DNA of 64,000 bases. Origin: Psychroflexus torquis ATCC 700755. Lineage in GTDB: Bacteria > Bacteroidota > Bacteroidia > Flavobacteriales > Flavobacteriaceae. The stretch spans positions 2,728,001-2,792,000 of the forward strand of contig NC_018721.1 of NCBI RefSeq assembly GCF_000153485.2, written 5' to 3'. Below are positions 9,845-18,282 of the stretch, piece after piece. Under the pieces are notes generated by a model, which was given only the letters and a program-made list of their open reading frames with translations, did no database searches and was not told where the DNA came from. Both the position numbers and the translations under genes were made by a program. Each line of letters opens with the position of its first letter. Within the stretch, counting starts at the first letter, position 1.

Positions 9845-11785
9845 ATGAAAAAAATCAGTTTTCTTTTCTTAGCTATAGGATTTGGATTCTTATCTATGCC
9901 TTCAGCTCATGCTCAGCTAGACAATAATCAATCCGATTTTGATGAATTTATGGACAGGTCTGGTAACCGATACCGATCTTCCTCAGGTAAACCTGGTCCA
10001 GACTATTTTCAAAATGAAGCCGATTATAATATCAAAGTCAATTTAGACCCAGAAACTCATACTGTGTCTGGTCAGCTGACGATGACTTATACCAATAACA
10101 GTCCAGAAAATTTGGAGTACATCTGGATGTATCTAGAACAAAATAGATTTACAGAAAATTCTAGAGGAACCTTAACGACTCCCGTTGAAGGCAATCGCTA
10201 CAATGGCGATCCTCTAAATGGGGTTAAAATTACAAATCTCCAAGCCAAAGTAAAGAGATCGACCTCTAGTAAGCACCTTATTACCGATACGCGTATGCAA
10301 GTGTTCTTCAATAAACCTTTGAAAGCAAAAGGTGGAACTGCTGAGGTCTCAATGAATTTTGAATTTGAAGTTCCTGTAAATGGAATGGATAGAATGGGGC
10401 GTCTAAGCACAGAGAATGGAGAAATTTACGCTATGGCCCAATGGTTTCCTCAGGTAGCCGTCTTCGATGATATTGAAGGTTGGAATGTAGAGCCTTATCT
10501 AGGAGCAGGTGAATTTTATTATGATTATGGCGATTTTGACATTGAAATTACGGTGCCTCATAATTATGTTGTTGTTGGTTCGGGTGAATTACAAAATCCT
10601 AAAGATGTGATGTCTTCTATCTTGTACGATAGATATAAAAAAGCTTTGGAGAGTCAAGAAACAGTGACTTTGATTTCTTCTGAAGAAATTGGAGAGTCAA
10701 AAATGTTTGCCAATCAAAGCGGCACTCAGACTTGGAATTATGAAATTGAAAATTCAAGAGATTTTGCATTTGCTGCTTCCAAAGCTTTTATTTGGGACGG
10801 AGCACAATTTAATCTTCCTAGTGGTAAAACAGGTTTGGCTCATTCGGTCTATCCTATTGAAAGCGATGGACAAGACGCTTGGTCTAGGTCTACAGAATAT
10901 AGCAAAGCATCTATAGAATACTATTCCGAAAAATGGTATGAATATCCTTATCCATCAGCTGTCAATGTTGCAGCGGATATAGGTGGTATGGAATATCCTG
11001 GTCTTAATTTTTGCAGTTGGAAGAGTAAAGGCAGTAGTCTTTGGGGAGTTACCGATCACGAATTTGGTCACAACTGGTTCCCTATGATAGTGGGGAGTAA
11101 CGAAAGACGTTATGCTTGGATGGACGAAGGCTTTAATACATTCATTAATTACTACAGTACAAAAGCTTTTAACGATGGCGAATACCCTACCCGACTGAAT
11201 CAACCAAGAAGTTTAACCGGTTGGTTTTTAGGCGATAATCGAGAAGGAATTGATACCTATCCAGATATGGCTAATCTTAGAAACCTAGGAATGATAGCTT
11301 ATTACAAGCCAGCACTGGGATTGGTGATGTTAAGAGAATACATTTTGGGGGAGGAGCGTTTTGATTATGCATTCAGATCTTATATTGAAGCCTGGGCCTT
11401 CAAACATCCGCAACCTATAGATTTCTTCAATCATATGGAAAATGCTGCTGGAGAAAATCTGTCTTGGTTTTTTAAAGCTTGGTTTTATGGCACAGGAAAT
11501 ATTGATTTAGCAATTGATTCCCTAACAGAAGAAGATGGCGCCTATTTTCTAACAGTTTCCAATAAGGGCGAGATCCCTATGCCTATGCACATGCAAATCA
11601 CTTTTGAAGACGGTTCCACTGAAATGAAAAGTCTTCCTGTGGAAATATGGCAAAGAAGGGACACTTGGACACATAAGTTTGAAACTGAGAAACCTATAAA
11701 ATCCATTGAACTTGATCCTACAAAGATCTTGATGGACGTTAATTTCTCTAATGATAAATGGCCTTTAGATATCTATAAAGATTGA
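9845..11785 (+). CDS. M1-family zinc metallopeptidase, secreted
   Basis: 646 residues with a signal peptide (MKKISFLFLAIGFGFLSM, cleavage near AHAQ). The gluzincin motif HEFGHNWF (about residues 404-411) supplies two zinc ligands and the catalytic Glu, and the third ligand is the Glu in WMDEGFNTF about 20 residues later. The GGMEYPGL segment upstream corresponds to the GxMEN/GGMEY exopeptidase motif of M1 aminopeptidases. An N-terminal beta-sandwich (residues 45-240) precedes the catalytic domain. It probably trims peptides in the periplasm or at the surface. A strong terminator follows the gene. Confidence 0.93.
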   Translation: MKKISFLFLAIGFGFLSMPSAHAQLDNNQSDFDEFMDRSGNRYRSSSGKPGPDYFQNEADYNIKVNLDPETHTVSGQLTMTYTNNSPENLEYIWMYLEQNRFTENSRGTLTTPVEGNRYNGDPLNGVKITNLQAKVKRSTSSKHLITDTRMQVFFNKPLKAKGGTAEVSMNFEFEVPVNGMDRMGRLSTENGEIYAMAQWFPQVAVFDDIEGWNVEPYLGAGEFYYDYGDFDIEITVPHNYVVVGSGELQNPKDVMSSILYDRYKKALESQETVTLISSEEIGESKMFANQSGTQTWNYEIENSRDFAFAASKAFIWDGAQFNLPSGKTGLAHSVYPIESDGQDAWSRSTEYSKASIEYYSEKWYEYPYPSAVNVAADIGGMEYPGLNFCSWKSKGSSLWGVTDHEFGHNWFPMIVGSNERRYAWMDEGFNTFINYYSTKAFNDGEYPTRLNQPRSLTGWFLGDNREGIDTYPDMANLRNLGMIAYYKPALGLVMLREYILGEERFDYAFRSYIEAWAFKHPQPIDFFNHMENAAGENLSWFFKAWFYGTGNIDLAIDSLTEEDGAYFLTVSNKGEIPMPMHMQITFEDGSTEMKSLPVEIWQRRDTWTHKFETEKPIKSIELDPTKILMDVNFSNDKWPLDIYKD

Positions 11786-11810
11786 TTTCTAAGTCAAACT
11801 ATACACCAAA

Positions 11811-11838
11811 AACGACCTCAATTTGAGGTCGTTTTTTT
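11811..11838 (+). terminator. Intrinsic terminator after the M1 peptidase gene
   Basis: AACGACCTCAATTTGAGGTCGTT forms a stem with an A/T loop and is followed by a run of seven T. Confidence 0.9.
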
Positions 11839-11871
11839 ATTCATTTAATTGAGGAATTTAGGTTATAGTTA

Positions 11872-12055
11872 ATACCGATTTAAACCTATAATGTCGCAAT
11901 AAATCGTTTCTTTTTCACCTGCTTTTTCTCAAAAATAATTACCACAGCTAAGGCCATGCCAATTATTTTTAACTTCAATCTATCAAAAAACCTGTGCTGA
12001 GCTACGTCGTAGTATGATTCAATTTATTCATGTGACATTATAAATTTAATGTAAT
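11872..12055. repeat. Miniature inverted-repeat element, copy 2
   Basis: About 184 bp with the same order of blocks as copy 1: ATACCGATTTAAACCTATAA, the TTTCTTTTTCACCTGC block, the internal hairpin, the CTACGTCGTAG palindrome, and a terminal CATTATAAATTTAATG. The right end is degenerate (TTTGGTAT has become GTAAT), so it is probably older. It lies between the M1 peptidase terminator and the toxin-antitoxin remnant. Confidence 0.85.
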
Positions 12056-12073
12056 CAGTTTTTATGGTTAGTA

Positions 12074-12430
12074 TCAAAGTCGAACATCTATATCTTACCT
12101 ACCGATAATAGCCATAATTCCAACACAATTATCAGTGATTTTAAAGTAAATACCGTTAGAGCCACCACCTCTTCATCCCTTTCTCATAAATTCAAAGCCT
12201 ATCAATCCTCTAGTATTTGTTATTTACTTTGATTAGTGAAAGCACTATTTTCGGCTCTTTCAAATTTCGAATTAATCCAGTCAATTTGAATTTATTGTTT
12301 TCTAGCTTGTCTTATTAAGTCATTAACAAGTTTGCTTTTACTAGCCTATTCTTTACAATTGTCCCGATCTTTTAACCATTCATCTTTTGGTTCAGTAAAT
12401 GGTATATTTTATCTGCTTATAGTTTGGTGT
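12074..12430 (-). pseudogene. Remnant of a ParDE-type toxin-antitoxin pair
   Basis: Read on the minus strand from about 12430, one frame gives FTEPKDEWLKDRDNCKE, stop, ASKSKLVNDLIRQARKQ, stop, IQIDWINSKFERAENSAF, TNQSK, stop, QILED; this is the layout of a ParD antitoxin of the CC2985 type with single-base stop codons at positions where Tyr or Glu is usual. Directly after it, one frame gives GFEFMRKG, stop, RGGGSNGIYFKITDN, GIMAIIGR, stop, DIDVRL, ending at 12074, which is the C-terminal half of a RelE/ParE toxin. The N-terminal half of the toxin has been deleted. No intact product can be made. Confidence 0.8.
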
Positions 12431-12483
12431 AAATCATACCAAAAAATCTAATCTATAGTTCTGCTCTTCTGATCAATAATGAA

Positions 12484-13368
12484 TTAAAGTCCAGAAATAC
12501 TTTCCGCAGTGACTTGTCTATCCACTTTCTTCAACAAGCCTTGTAAAACTTTTCCAGGGCCTACTTCTGTAAAGTCTGTGGCGCCATCGGCAAGCATCTG
12601 TCGCATGGTTTGTGTCCATTTGACGGGGGCGGTTAATTGTTTGATCAAATTGATTTTGATCTCCTCAGGATCAGATACTGCAGTGGTCGTTACATTTTGA
12701 TACACAGGACATTTTGGAGTCTGGAAGGGCGTTGACTCTATCGCTTTAGCAAGTTCTTCTCTAGCAGATTCCATGAGAGGAGAGTGAAAAGCTCCACCTA
12801 CAGGAAGCATCATAGCTCGTTTTGCACCTTTTTCTTTTAAAGCTTCACAGGCTTTTTCTACAGCGTGATGAGTCCCTGAAATCACCAATTGCTCAGGACA
12901 GTTATAGTTAGCAGGAACGACGATACCTTCTATGGTTTTGCAGACATCTTCTACTACTTTGTCCTCTAGACCAATTACTGCGGCCATGGTAGATGGATTG
13001 ATTTCACAGGCTCTTTGCATCGCCAAAGCTCGCTTATGGACCAGTCTTAAGGCATCTTCAAACTCTAAAGTCCCGTTAGCGACCAAGGCTGAAAATTCAC
13101 CTAAAGAGTGTCCGGCGACCATATCGGGTTGAAACGATGTACCTAAGACTTTACTTAAGATGACGGAGTGAAGAAAGACTGCAGGTTGAGTGACTTTAGT
13201 TTCTTTCAAGTCCGCTGCGGAGCCTTCAAACATGATTTTGGAAATATCAAAGCCAAGAATGTCGTTGGCTTGGTGAAATAGAGCTCTAGCTTTTTCAGAC
13301 GAATTATAAAGATCTTTACCCATGCCTGTAAACTGAGCGCCTTGTCCTGGAAATATATATGCTTTCAT
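12484..13368 (-). CDS. fabD: Malonyl-CoA:ACP transacylase FabD
   Basis: 294 residues, full length. It transfers malonyl from CoA to acyl carrier protein, the entry step for fatty-acid elongation. The nucleophile elbow GHSLGEFSA (residues 91-99, Ser93) and the opening FPGQGAQFTGMG are diagnostic, the catalytic His lies in GGAFHSPLM (His near residue 197), and the C-terminal EVGPGKVL is also typical. A TATATTTG box stands 27 bp upstream on the minus strand. It appears to be a single-gene transcription unit, flanked by the toxin-antitoxin remnant and the repeat array. Confidence 0.97.
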   Translation of the reverse strand: MKAYIFPGQGAQFTGMGKDLYNSSEKARALFHQANDILGFDISKIMFEGSAADLKETKVTQPAVFLHSVILSKVLGTSFQPDMVAGHSLGEFSALVANGTLEFEDALRLVHKRALAMQRACEINPSTMAAVIGLEDKVVEDVCKTIEGIVVPANYNCPEQLVISGTHHAVEKACEALKEKGAKRAMMLPVGGAFHSPLMESAREELAKAIESTPFQTPKCPVYQNVTTTAVSDPEEIKINLIKQLTAPVKWTQTMRQMLADGATDFTEVGPGKVLQGLLKKVDRQVTAESISGL

Positions 13369-13394
13369 AAAGTTGTATTTTAAAATATATGCAT

Positions 13395-13402
13395 CAAATA
13401 TA
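13395..13402 (-). promoter_or_regulatory. Bacteroidota -7 box TATATTTG upstream of fabD
   Basis: Minus-strand TATATTTG matches TAnnTTTG and lies 26 bases before the fabD ATG at 13368. No convincing -33 element. Confidence 0.55.
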
Positions 13403-13549
13403 CTATTTTGACGGATTTTTGAAAGACTATGATCTAAAGCTCTGCCTCGATTTATAAAAATTTCGTCAATGACATTTGTTTCTGCGAACTTTATAACCCA
13501 TCTGTCAAAGATACAGTCGCAAGGGTGCTGAGAGCGTAGGGTAAAGTAG

Positions 13550-14150
13550 CACGAAGTTCTGGACTTCGCCTGCCTAACAAAAAAGATTCTCGACTCCGCT
13601 CGAACATAAACAAAGGGTTAGAGTTTGTTTTAATATCGAGCTGAAAGTTTAGGCTGAGTTATCGTCGAAGTGAGCTGGGTTTTGGGTAAAGCAACACAAA
13701 GTTATCGACTCCGCCTGCTTAACAAAAAAGGTTCTCGACTCCGCTCGAACATAAACAAGGTGTTGGTTTTTATTTTTTTTGAATAGAAAGGCTCGAACAT
13801 CAACAAGGAGTCAAATAGCGCAGGGTTCTCGACTCCGCCTGCCTAAAACAAAAGGTTCTCGACTCCGCTCGAACATAAACAAGGTGTCAGGAAGGCTCGA
13901 ACATAAACTAGGAGTCAAATAGCGCAGGGTTCTCGACTCCACCTGCCTAACAAAAAAGTTCTCGACTCCGCTCGAACATAAACAAAGGGTTAGAGTTTGT
14001 TTTAATATCGAGCTGAAAGTTTAGGCTGAGTTATCGTCGAAGTGAGCTGGGTTTTGGGTAAAGCAACACAAAGTTCTCGACTCCGCCTGCCTAACAAAAA
14101 AGTTCTCGACTCTGCTCGAACATAAACAAGGTGTCAGGAAGGCTCGAACA
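13550..14150. repeat. Interspersed repeat array, left arm (5 units)
   Basis: Non-coding DNA made of paired motifs. Type A reads TTCTCGACTCCGCCTGCC; type B reads TTCTCGACTCCGCTCGAAC followed by ATAAACAAGG. Type B copies start at 13587, 13732, 13856, 13959 and 14103, spaced 103-145 bp apart, each preceded about 28 bp upstream by a type A copy. A longer block of about 90 bp (starting CAAAGGGTTAGAGTTTGTTT) occurs at 13611 and again at 13983, so part of the array has been duplicated with a 372-bp period. All copies have the same orientation. No open frame of note is present outside the nuclease gene. Confidence 0.9.
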
Positions 14151-14208
14151 CAAACCACTAATAAAAATTAGATAAAGATGTTTATATTTATAAGACTTAT
14201 CCTTAAAA

Positions 14209-14520
14209 ATGAAAATTTATTACGTTTACATCCTCAAATGTTCAGATGATAGTTTTTACACTGGAATGACGAATGATCTAGAACGAAGGTTTGAAGAGCA
14301 TCGTTATGGACATAACAAACTAGCATACACGTTTAATAAGCGCCCTTTAGAACTCAAGTTTTTTGAAACATTCAACGACGTTGATCAAGCATTCTATTTT
14401 GAGAGAAAAATCAAAAAATGGAGCAAAGCAAAAAAGCAAGCCTTAATCGATCAGAACTGGGATAGATTAAAAGATCTTTCGATATGTAGAAATGACACTC
14501 ATTATTCAAATAAGAAATAG
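14209..14520 (+). CDS. GIY-YIG nuclease-domain protein, embedded in the repeat array
   Basis: 103 residues, a single-domain GIY-YIG protein of the UPF0213/YhbQ type. Visible motifs: YYVYIL (residues 4-9, the GIY element), YTG (17-19, the YIG element), the catalytic-type Arg in LERRFEEH (26-31) and the conserved Glu in FERKIKKWSKAKK (near 65). The domain is that of metal-dependent endonucleases, but the substrate of this subfamily is unknown. A polar tail (RNDTHYSNKK) extends beyond the usual end of the fold. The gene lies alone between two arms of the same repeat family, all oriented with it, and has no partner gene. Confidence 0.9.
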   Translation: MKIYYVYILKCSDDSFYTGMTNDLERRFEEHRYGHNKLAYTFNKRPLELKFFETFNDVDQAFYFERKIKKWSKAKKQALIDQNWDRLKDLSICRNDTHYSNKK

Positions 14521-14544
14521 TTTTTTTAAGGGACTATTCGAAAG

Positions 14545-15070
14545 GGGGTTCTCGACTTCGCCTGCCTAACGAAAAAGTTCTCGACTCCGCTCGAACATAA
14601 ACACGGAATCAGGCAGGCTAGAGCATAAACAATGAGTAAAGTAGCTCAGGGTTCTCGACTTCGCCTGCCTAACGAAAAAGTTCTCGACTCCGCTCGAACA
14701 TAAACAAGGTGTTGGTTTTTATTTTTTTTTGAATAGAAAGGCTCGAACATCAACATGGAGTCAAATAGCGCAGGGTTCTCGACTCCGCCTGCCTAACACA
14801 AAAGTTCTCGACTCCGCTCGAACATAAACAAGGAGTCAGGAAGGCTCGAACGTAAACAAGGAGTCAAGTAGGGCAGGGTTCTCGACTCCGCTCGAACATA
14901 AACATGGTGTAGTAGGTTGTTTTTATGAATAGAATGCTTGAACATAAACCAGGAGTCAAGTAGCACAGGGTTCTCGACTCCGCTCGAACATAAACAATGT
15001 GTCAGGTAGCGCAGGGTTTTCGACTCTGCTGGAACTTAAACAATGTGTCAGGAAGGCTCGAACATAAACA
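14545..15070. repeat. Interspersed repeat array, right arm (5 units plus 1 degenerate)
   Basis: Continuation of the array after the nuclease gene. Type B copies (TTCTCGACTCCGCTCGAAC) start at 14578, 14681, 14804, 14879 and 14971, and a degenerate copy is near 15018 (TTTTCGACTCTGCTGGAAC). Type A copies are at 14549, 14652 and 14776. Between units, GGAAGGCTCGAACATAAAC recurs. Orientation is the same as in the left arm. The array ends about 90 bp before the trp leader. Confidence 0.9.
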
Positions 15071-15150
15071 AGGAATTATAAAGGCTTGTGATTAAAATAA
15101 GCAACAAAATTTTAACACCTGTCCAAATCAGGGGAAATGAATATTATTCT

Positions 15151-15158
15151 TATGTTTG
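15151..15158 (+). promoter_or_regulatory. Possible -7 box TATGTTTG of the trp operon
   Basis: TATGTTTG fits TAnnTTTG and ends four bases before the leader-peptide ATG at 15163. If it is used, the mRNA would start at or within a few bases of that ATG, giving a leaderless leader peptide. No -33 TTG was found, so a promoter further upstream is also possible. Confidence 0.35.
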
Positions 15159-15162
15159 CAAG

Positions 15163-15219
15163 ATGCTTAAAACAAATAACAAATCTTGGTGGTGGTCTTT
15201 ATTACGTCAAACGTCGTGA
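15163..15219 (+). CDS. trpL: trp operon leader peptide (MLKTNNKSWWWSLLRQTS)
   Basis: An 18-codon frame with three consecutive TGG codons (15187-15195), ending at TGA 15217-15219. Three tandem Trp codons in a short frame directly before an attenuator and trpE are the hallmark of ribosome-mediated attenuation: when charged tRNA-Trp is scarce the ribosome stalls there. Too short to be found by ordinary gene prediction. An overlapping frame (ATG 15137 to TAA 15238) exists but has no such logic. Confidence 0.88.
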   Translation: MLKTNNKSWWWSLLRQTS

Positions 15220-15278
15220 CTTAGATCCTGCTATGTAAATATATCATAAAGGCTTGTCTATCACGACAAGCCTTTTTT
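15213..15278 (+). promoter_or_regulatory. trp attenuator: antiterminator and intrinsic terminator
   Basis: The terminator is AAAGGCTTGTC (15248-15258), loop TATCAC, GACAAGCCTT and a T run to 15278. The competing antiterminator is GTCGTGA (15213-15219, overlapping the leader stop codon), which can pair perfectly with TCACGAC (15261-15267), the loop plus the first bases of the terminator 3' arm. A small ACGT-CAA-ACGT hairpin (15204-15214) could hold the antiterminator arm when the leader is fully translated. Predicted effect: a ribosome stalled at the Trp codons leaves GTCGTGA free, the antiterminator forms and the operon is read; a ribosome at the stop codon covers it and the terminator forms. 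Confidence 0.85.
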
Positions 15279-15303
15279 CATTTATAACATTTGAACAAAC
15301 ACT

Positions 15304-16686
15304 ATGAGTTATTCACTTAAAACCACTCACCAAAAGCTTCTGGCCGATACCTTTACGCCAGTAAGTGCCTACCTAAAGATAAGGGATAGATACCCGAATT
15401 CTCTTCTTTTGGAAAGTAGCGATTACCATACCAACGATAACAGCTTCAGTTATATCTGTTGTAATCCTATTGCCCATTTCAAGGTTGAAAATGAACGGAT
15501 AGAACTCAAGTATCCTGATGGCAGCTATAAACATATCGATATTGATGCTGAGGTAAATGTTACCGATGAGCTTCAAAAGTATTTGGCTGAATACGACGTA
15601 GAAGAACAAGATTTTAAATTTCTAACGCAAGGTCTTTTTGGCTTTACCACTTACGATGCGGTACGGTATTTTGAGAAACTGACAATCGATAAGAGCAAGT
15701 CCAAACTCAACTTACCTGATATGCTTTACAATGTCTTTCAAAATGTGATTGTAATCAATCATTTCAATGATGAGGCTTATATTTTTGACCATAGTTATGA
15801 TGGATCTAGTCGCCTTTCAGAATTGAAATCTTTGCTAAAGAATCAAAATTATACCGAATATGATTTTGAATTAGATGGTAAAGAAGAATCCAATATTACT
15901 GATGAAGAATTTATGGCTTCTGTGAGCAAAGCGAAGGTGCACTGCCAACGTGGGGATGTTTTTCAAATGGTGATGTCAAGACGATTTTCTCAAGGTTTTA
16001 AAGGCGACGAATTTAATGTATATCGCAAATTGAGAAGCATCAACCCAAGTCCATATTTGTTTTACTTCGATTTTGGTGACTATAAAATTTTTGGAAGTTC
16101 TCCGGAAGCCCATTTGGTGGTTCAAGATGGAAAAGCAGAGATACACCCTATTGCTGGGACTTTTAAGCGGACTGGGAATGATCAAGACGATGCTGCTATG
16201 GCCTTGAAATTGTCTGAAGATGCTAAAGAAAACTCTGAACATGTGATGCTGGTGGATTTAGCCAGAAACGATTTAAGCCGAAATGGGAAAAAGGTCAAGG
16301 TAGAAACCTATAAAGAGGTGCAATATTTTTCGCACGTGATTCACTTGGTGAGTAAAGTAACGGCGGAGGTAAAGCAAGAAGACAGCTTAAAGCTCCTTGG
16401 CGACACCTTTCCTGCTGGAACGCTAAGCGGCGCACCAAAACACAATGCGATGACTTTAATCGAGAGCTACGAAAACATAAGCCGTGAAGCTTATGGCGGA
16501 GCTATAGGGGTTATTGATTTTAAAGGGAATATGAACCAAGCGATTATTATCCGCAGTTTTGTGAGCAAAGATTTGAAATTATATTACCAAGCGGGAGCAG
16601 GAGTCGTGAGCGACAGTACAGAAGAAAATGAATTACAAGAAGTCATCAACAAACTTGGAGCTTTGCGTAAAGCTCTAGACCACTAA
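15304..16686 (+). CDS. trpE: Anthranilate synthase component I
   Basis: 460 residues. It converts chorismate to anthranilate with ammonia supplied by TrpG. The N-terminal LLESSDYHTNDNSFSY corresponds to the LLES tryptophan-feedback site, and the catalytic half has SSPEAHLVV, HPIAGTFKRTG, DLARNDLSR, FPAGTLSGAPK and YQAGAGVVSDS, all in the expected order. First gene of trpEGDCFBA, 25 bp after the attenuator T run, and followed by trpG after 10 bp. Regulation is predicted at two levels: attenuation and feedback inhibition. Confidence 0.98.
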   Translation: MSYSLKTTHQKLLADTFTPVSAYLKIRDRYPNSLLLESSDYHTNDNSFSYICCNPIAHFKVENERIELKYPDGSYKHIDIDAEVNVTDELQKYLAEYDVEEQDFKFLTQGLFGFTTYDAVRYFEKLTIDKSKSKLNLPDMLYNVFQNVIVINHFNDEAYIFDHSYDGSSRLSELKSLLKNQNYTEYDFELDGKEESNITDEEFMASVSKAKVHCQRGDVFQMVMSRRFSQGFKGDEFNVYRKLRSINPSPYLFYFDFGDYKIFGSSPEAHLVVQDGKAEIHPIAGTFKRTGNDQDDAAMALKLSEDAKENSEHVMLVDLARNDLSRNGKKVKVETYKEVQYFSHVIHLVSKVTAEVKQEDSLKLLGDTFPAGTLSGAPKHNAMTLIESYENISREAYGGAIGVIDFKGNMNQAIIIRSFVSKDLKLYYQAGAGVVSDSTEENELQEVINKLGALRKALDH

Positions 16687-16696
16687 AATTCAAACC

Positions 16697-17263
16697 ATGA
16701 AAAAAATATTAGTTATAGATAATTATGATTCTTTTGTGTACAACTTGGTGCATTATTTGGAAGAATTTGATGCAGACGTGACTGTTAAGCGAAACGATGA
16801 GGTCAGTCTAGAAGAGGTGGAGTCTTATGATAAAATCTTACTCTCTCCTGGTCCTGGTATTCCTGACGAAGCTGGCCAGCTGAAGGCGATCATAAAAGCC
16901 TATGCTCACCAGAAACCAATGTTAGGTGTTTGCCTTGGTCAACAAGCTATCATGGAAGTTTTTGGTGGTGAGTTATTTAATTTAGACAAGGTACACCATG
17001 GCGTGGCTTCTGAAATTAAAACCCTAGTAGACGATGAAATTCTATACAAGGATTTGCCTAAAGTTATGATGGTAGGGCGTTATCATTCTTGGGTCGTTAA
17101 GCCTGAATTGCCAGACTGTCTTATGGCAACATCCATCGATGAGCAGGGACAAATCATGTCGTTACGCCACAGAGAATTTGACGTGAGAGGGGTTCAGTTT
17201 CACCCTGAGTCGGTACTGACTCCAGAAGGAAAACAAATGATTAAAAACTGGATCGAAAGCTAA
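16697..17263 (+). CDS. trpG: Anthranilate synthase component II (glutamine amidotransferase)
   Basis: 188 residues, a class I glutamine amidotransferase that feeds ammonia to TrpE. LSPGPGIP, the nucleophile Cys in GVCLGQQA (Cys79 region) and the His-Glu pair in VQFHPESVLTP are present. It is not fused to TrpE or TrpD, and the length is normal. Second gene of the operon; trpD follows after 23 bp. Confidence 0.98.
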   Translation: MKKILVIDNYDSFVYNLVHYLEEFDADVTVKRNDEVSLEEVESYDKILLSPGPGIPDEAGQLKAIIKAYAHQKPMLGVCLGQQAIMEVFGGELFNLDKVHHGVASEIKTLVDDEILYKDLPKVMMVGRYHSWVVKPELPDCLMATSIDEQGQIMSLRHREFDVRGVQFHPESVLTPEGKQMIKNWIES

Positions 17264-17286
17264 TTCACTCTCAAAACGACTATAAA

Positions 17287-18282
17287 ATGAAATATATACT
17301 CAATCGCTTAATCCAACAGGAACAGCTTTCTAAAGATGAAGCCAAAGAAGCTCTATTACAGATTTCTAACGGCGATTTTAGTGATTTACAAATCGCCTCT
17401 TTTCTAACTGTTTTTATGATGCGAAGCATCAGTGTGGAGGAACTTGAGGGCTTTCGCGATGCCTTGCTCGAGCTTTGTATTCCTGTAGATTTTCAAGGAG
17501 AAACCCTTATGGATTTGTGTGGTACTGGTGGTGATGGTCAAAACACCTTCAATGTGTCTACAGCGGCTTCGTTTGTAGTGGCTGCGATGGATGTAAAAGT
17601 TGCTAAACACGGTAACTACGGGGTATCTTCGGTGAGCGGAAGCTCTAACGTTTTGGAGGCGATGGGCATCAAATTTTCCAACGAACAAGGCTTTTTAGAT
17701 TCTTGTATGGAGAAAGCCAATATTGCCATTCTTCATGCACCGCTGTTTCATCCCGCTATGAAAAACGTAGCACCTATCCGGCAGTCCTTAGCCCTAAAGA
17801 CATTTTTTAATATGTTAGGACCTATGGTGAATCCCGCTCGTCCAGACTTGCAATTAGTTGGAGTTTATGATTTGGAGCTCTTGAGAAAGTACCAATACCT
17901 CTACCAAAAAACGTCTAAGACCTATTGCATTCTGCATGATCTCAACCAGTATGATGAGATTTCGTTGACGGCGAAAACCAAATGCGTGACCAATTCCAAA
18001 GAAATCTTTCTTTCTGCTGAAGATTTTGGAGTATTACCAGTGTCGAAAGAAGAGATTTATGGCGGTGATACGGTTAAAGCTGCTGCCGATATTTTCTATC
18101 AAATCCTGAGCGGAAAAGGGACGGTCGCACAAAATCATGTGGTATGTGCCAATGCTGCAGCGGCTATTTCCACTGCAGAGCCTGTAGCGATAAGTGACGC
18201 CTTTATAGAAGCTAAAGCTATTTTGGAAGGTGGTAAAGCTTTAGAAGTATTAAATCAACTAAAAACCATAAGTCAGTCATGA
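17287..18282 (+). CDS. trpD: Anthranilate phosphoribosyltransferase
   Basis: 331 residues. It joins anthranilate to PRPP. Motifs: DLCGTGGDGQNTFNVST (PRPP-binding loop), KHGNYGVSSVSGSSNVLEA (family KHGNxxxSSxSGSAD, here Asn in place of the usual Asp) and PIRQSLALKTFFNMLGPM, which aligns with the family motif RxxLGxRTIFNxLGPL. The stop codon overlaps the trpC start by 4 bp (ATGA), which indicates translational coupling. Confidence 0.97.
   Translation: MKYILNRLIQQEQLSKDEAKEALLQISNGDFSDLQIASFLTVFMMRSISVEELEGFRDALLELCIPVDFQGETLMDLCGTGGDGQNTFNVSTAASFVVAAMDVKVAKHGNYGVSSVSGSSNVLEAMGIKFSNEQGFLDSCMEKANIAILHAPLFHPAMKNVAPIRQSLALKTFFNMLGPMVNPARPDLQLVGVYDLELLRKYQYLYQKTSKTYCILHDLNQYDEISLTAKTKCVTNSKEIFLSAEDFGVLPVSKEEIYGGDTVKAAADIFYQILSGKGTVAQNHVVCANAAAAISTAEPVAISDAFIEAKAILEGGKALEVLNQLKTISQS

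Noticed and set aside
13550..15070. The regular repeats could be a CRISPR array
   Set aside because: Repeats are of two alternating types, vary in sequence, have irregular spacing of 75-145 bp, and the intervening DNA is itself repeated rather than unique. No cas genes are near.
15137..15238. Alternative leader frame starting at ATG 15137
   Set aside because: It overlaps the Trp-rich leader in another frame and reads Gly codons instead of Trp, so it has no attenuation logic, although AGGGG upstream looks like a ribosome site.
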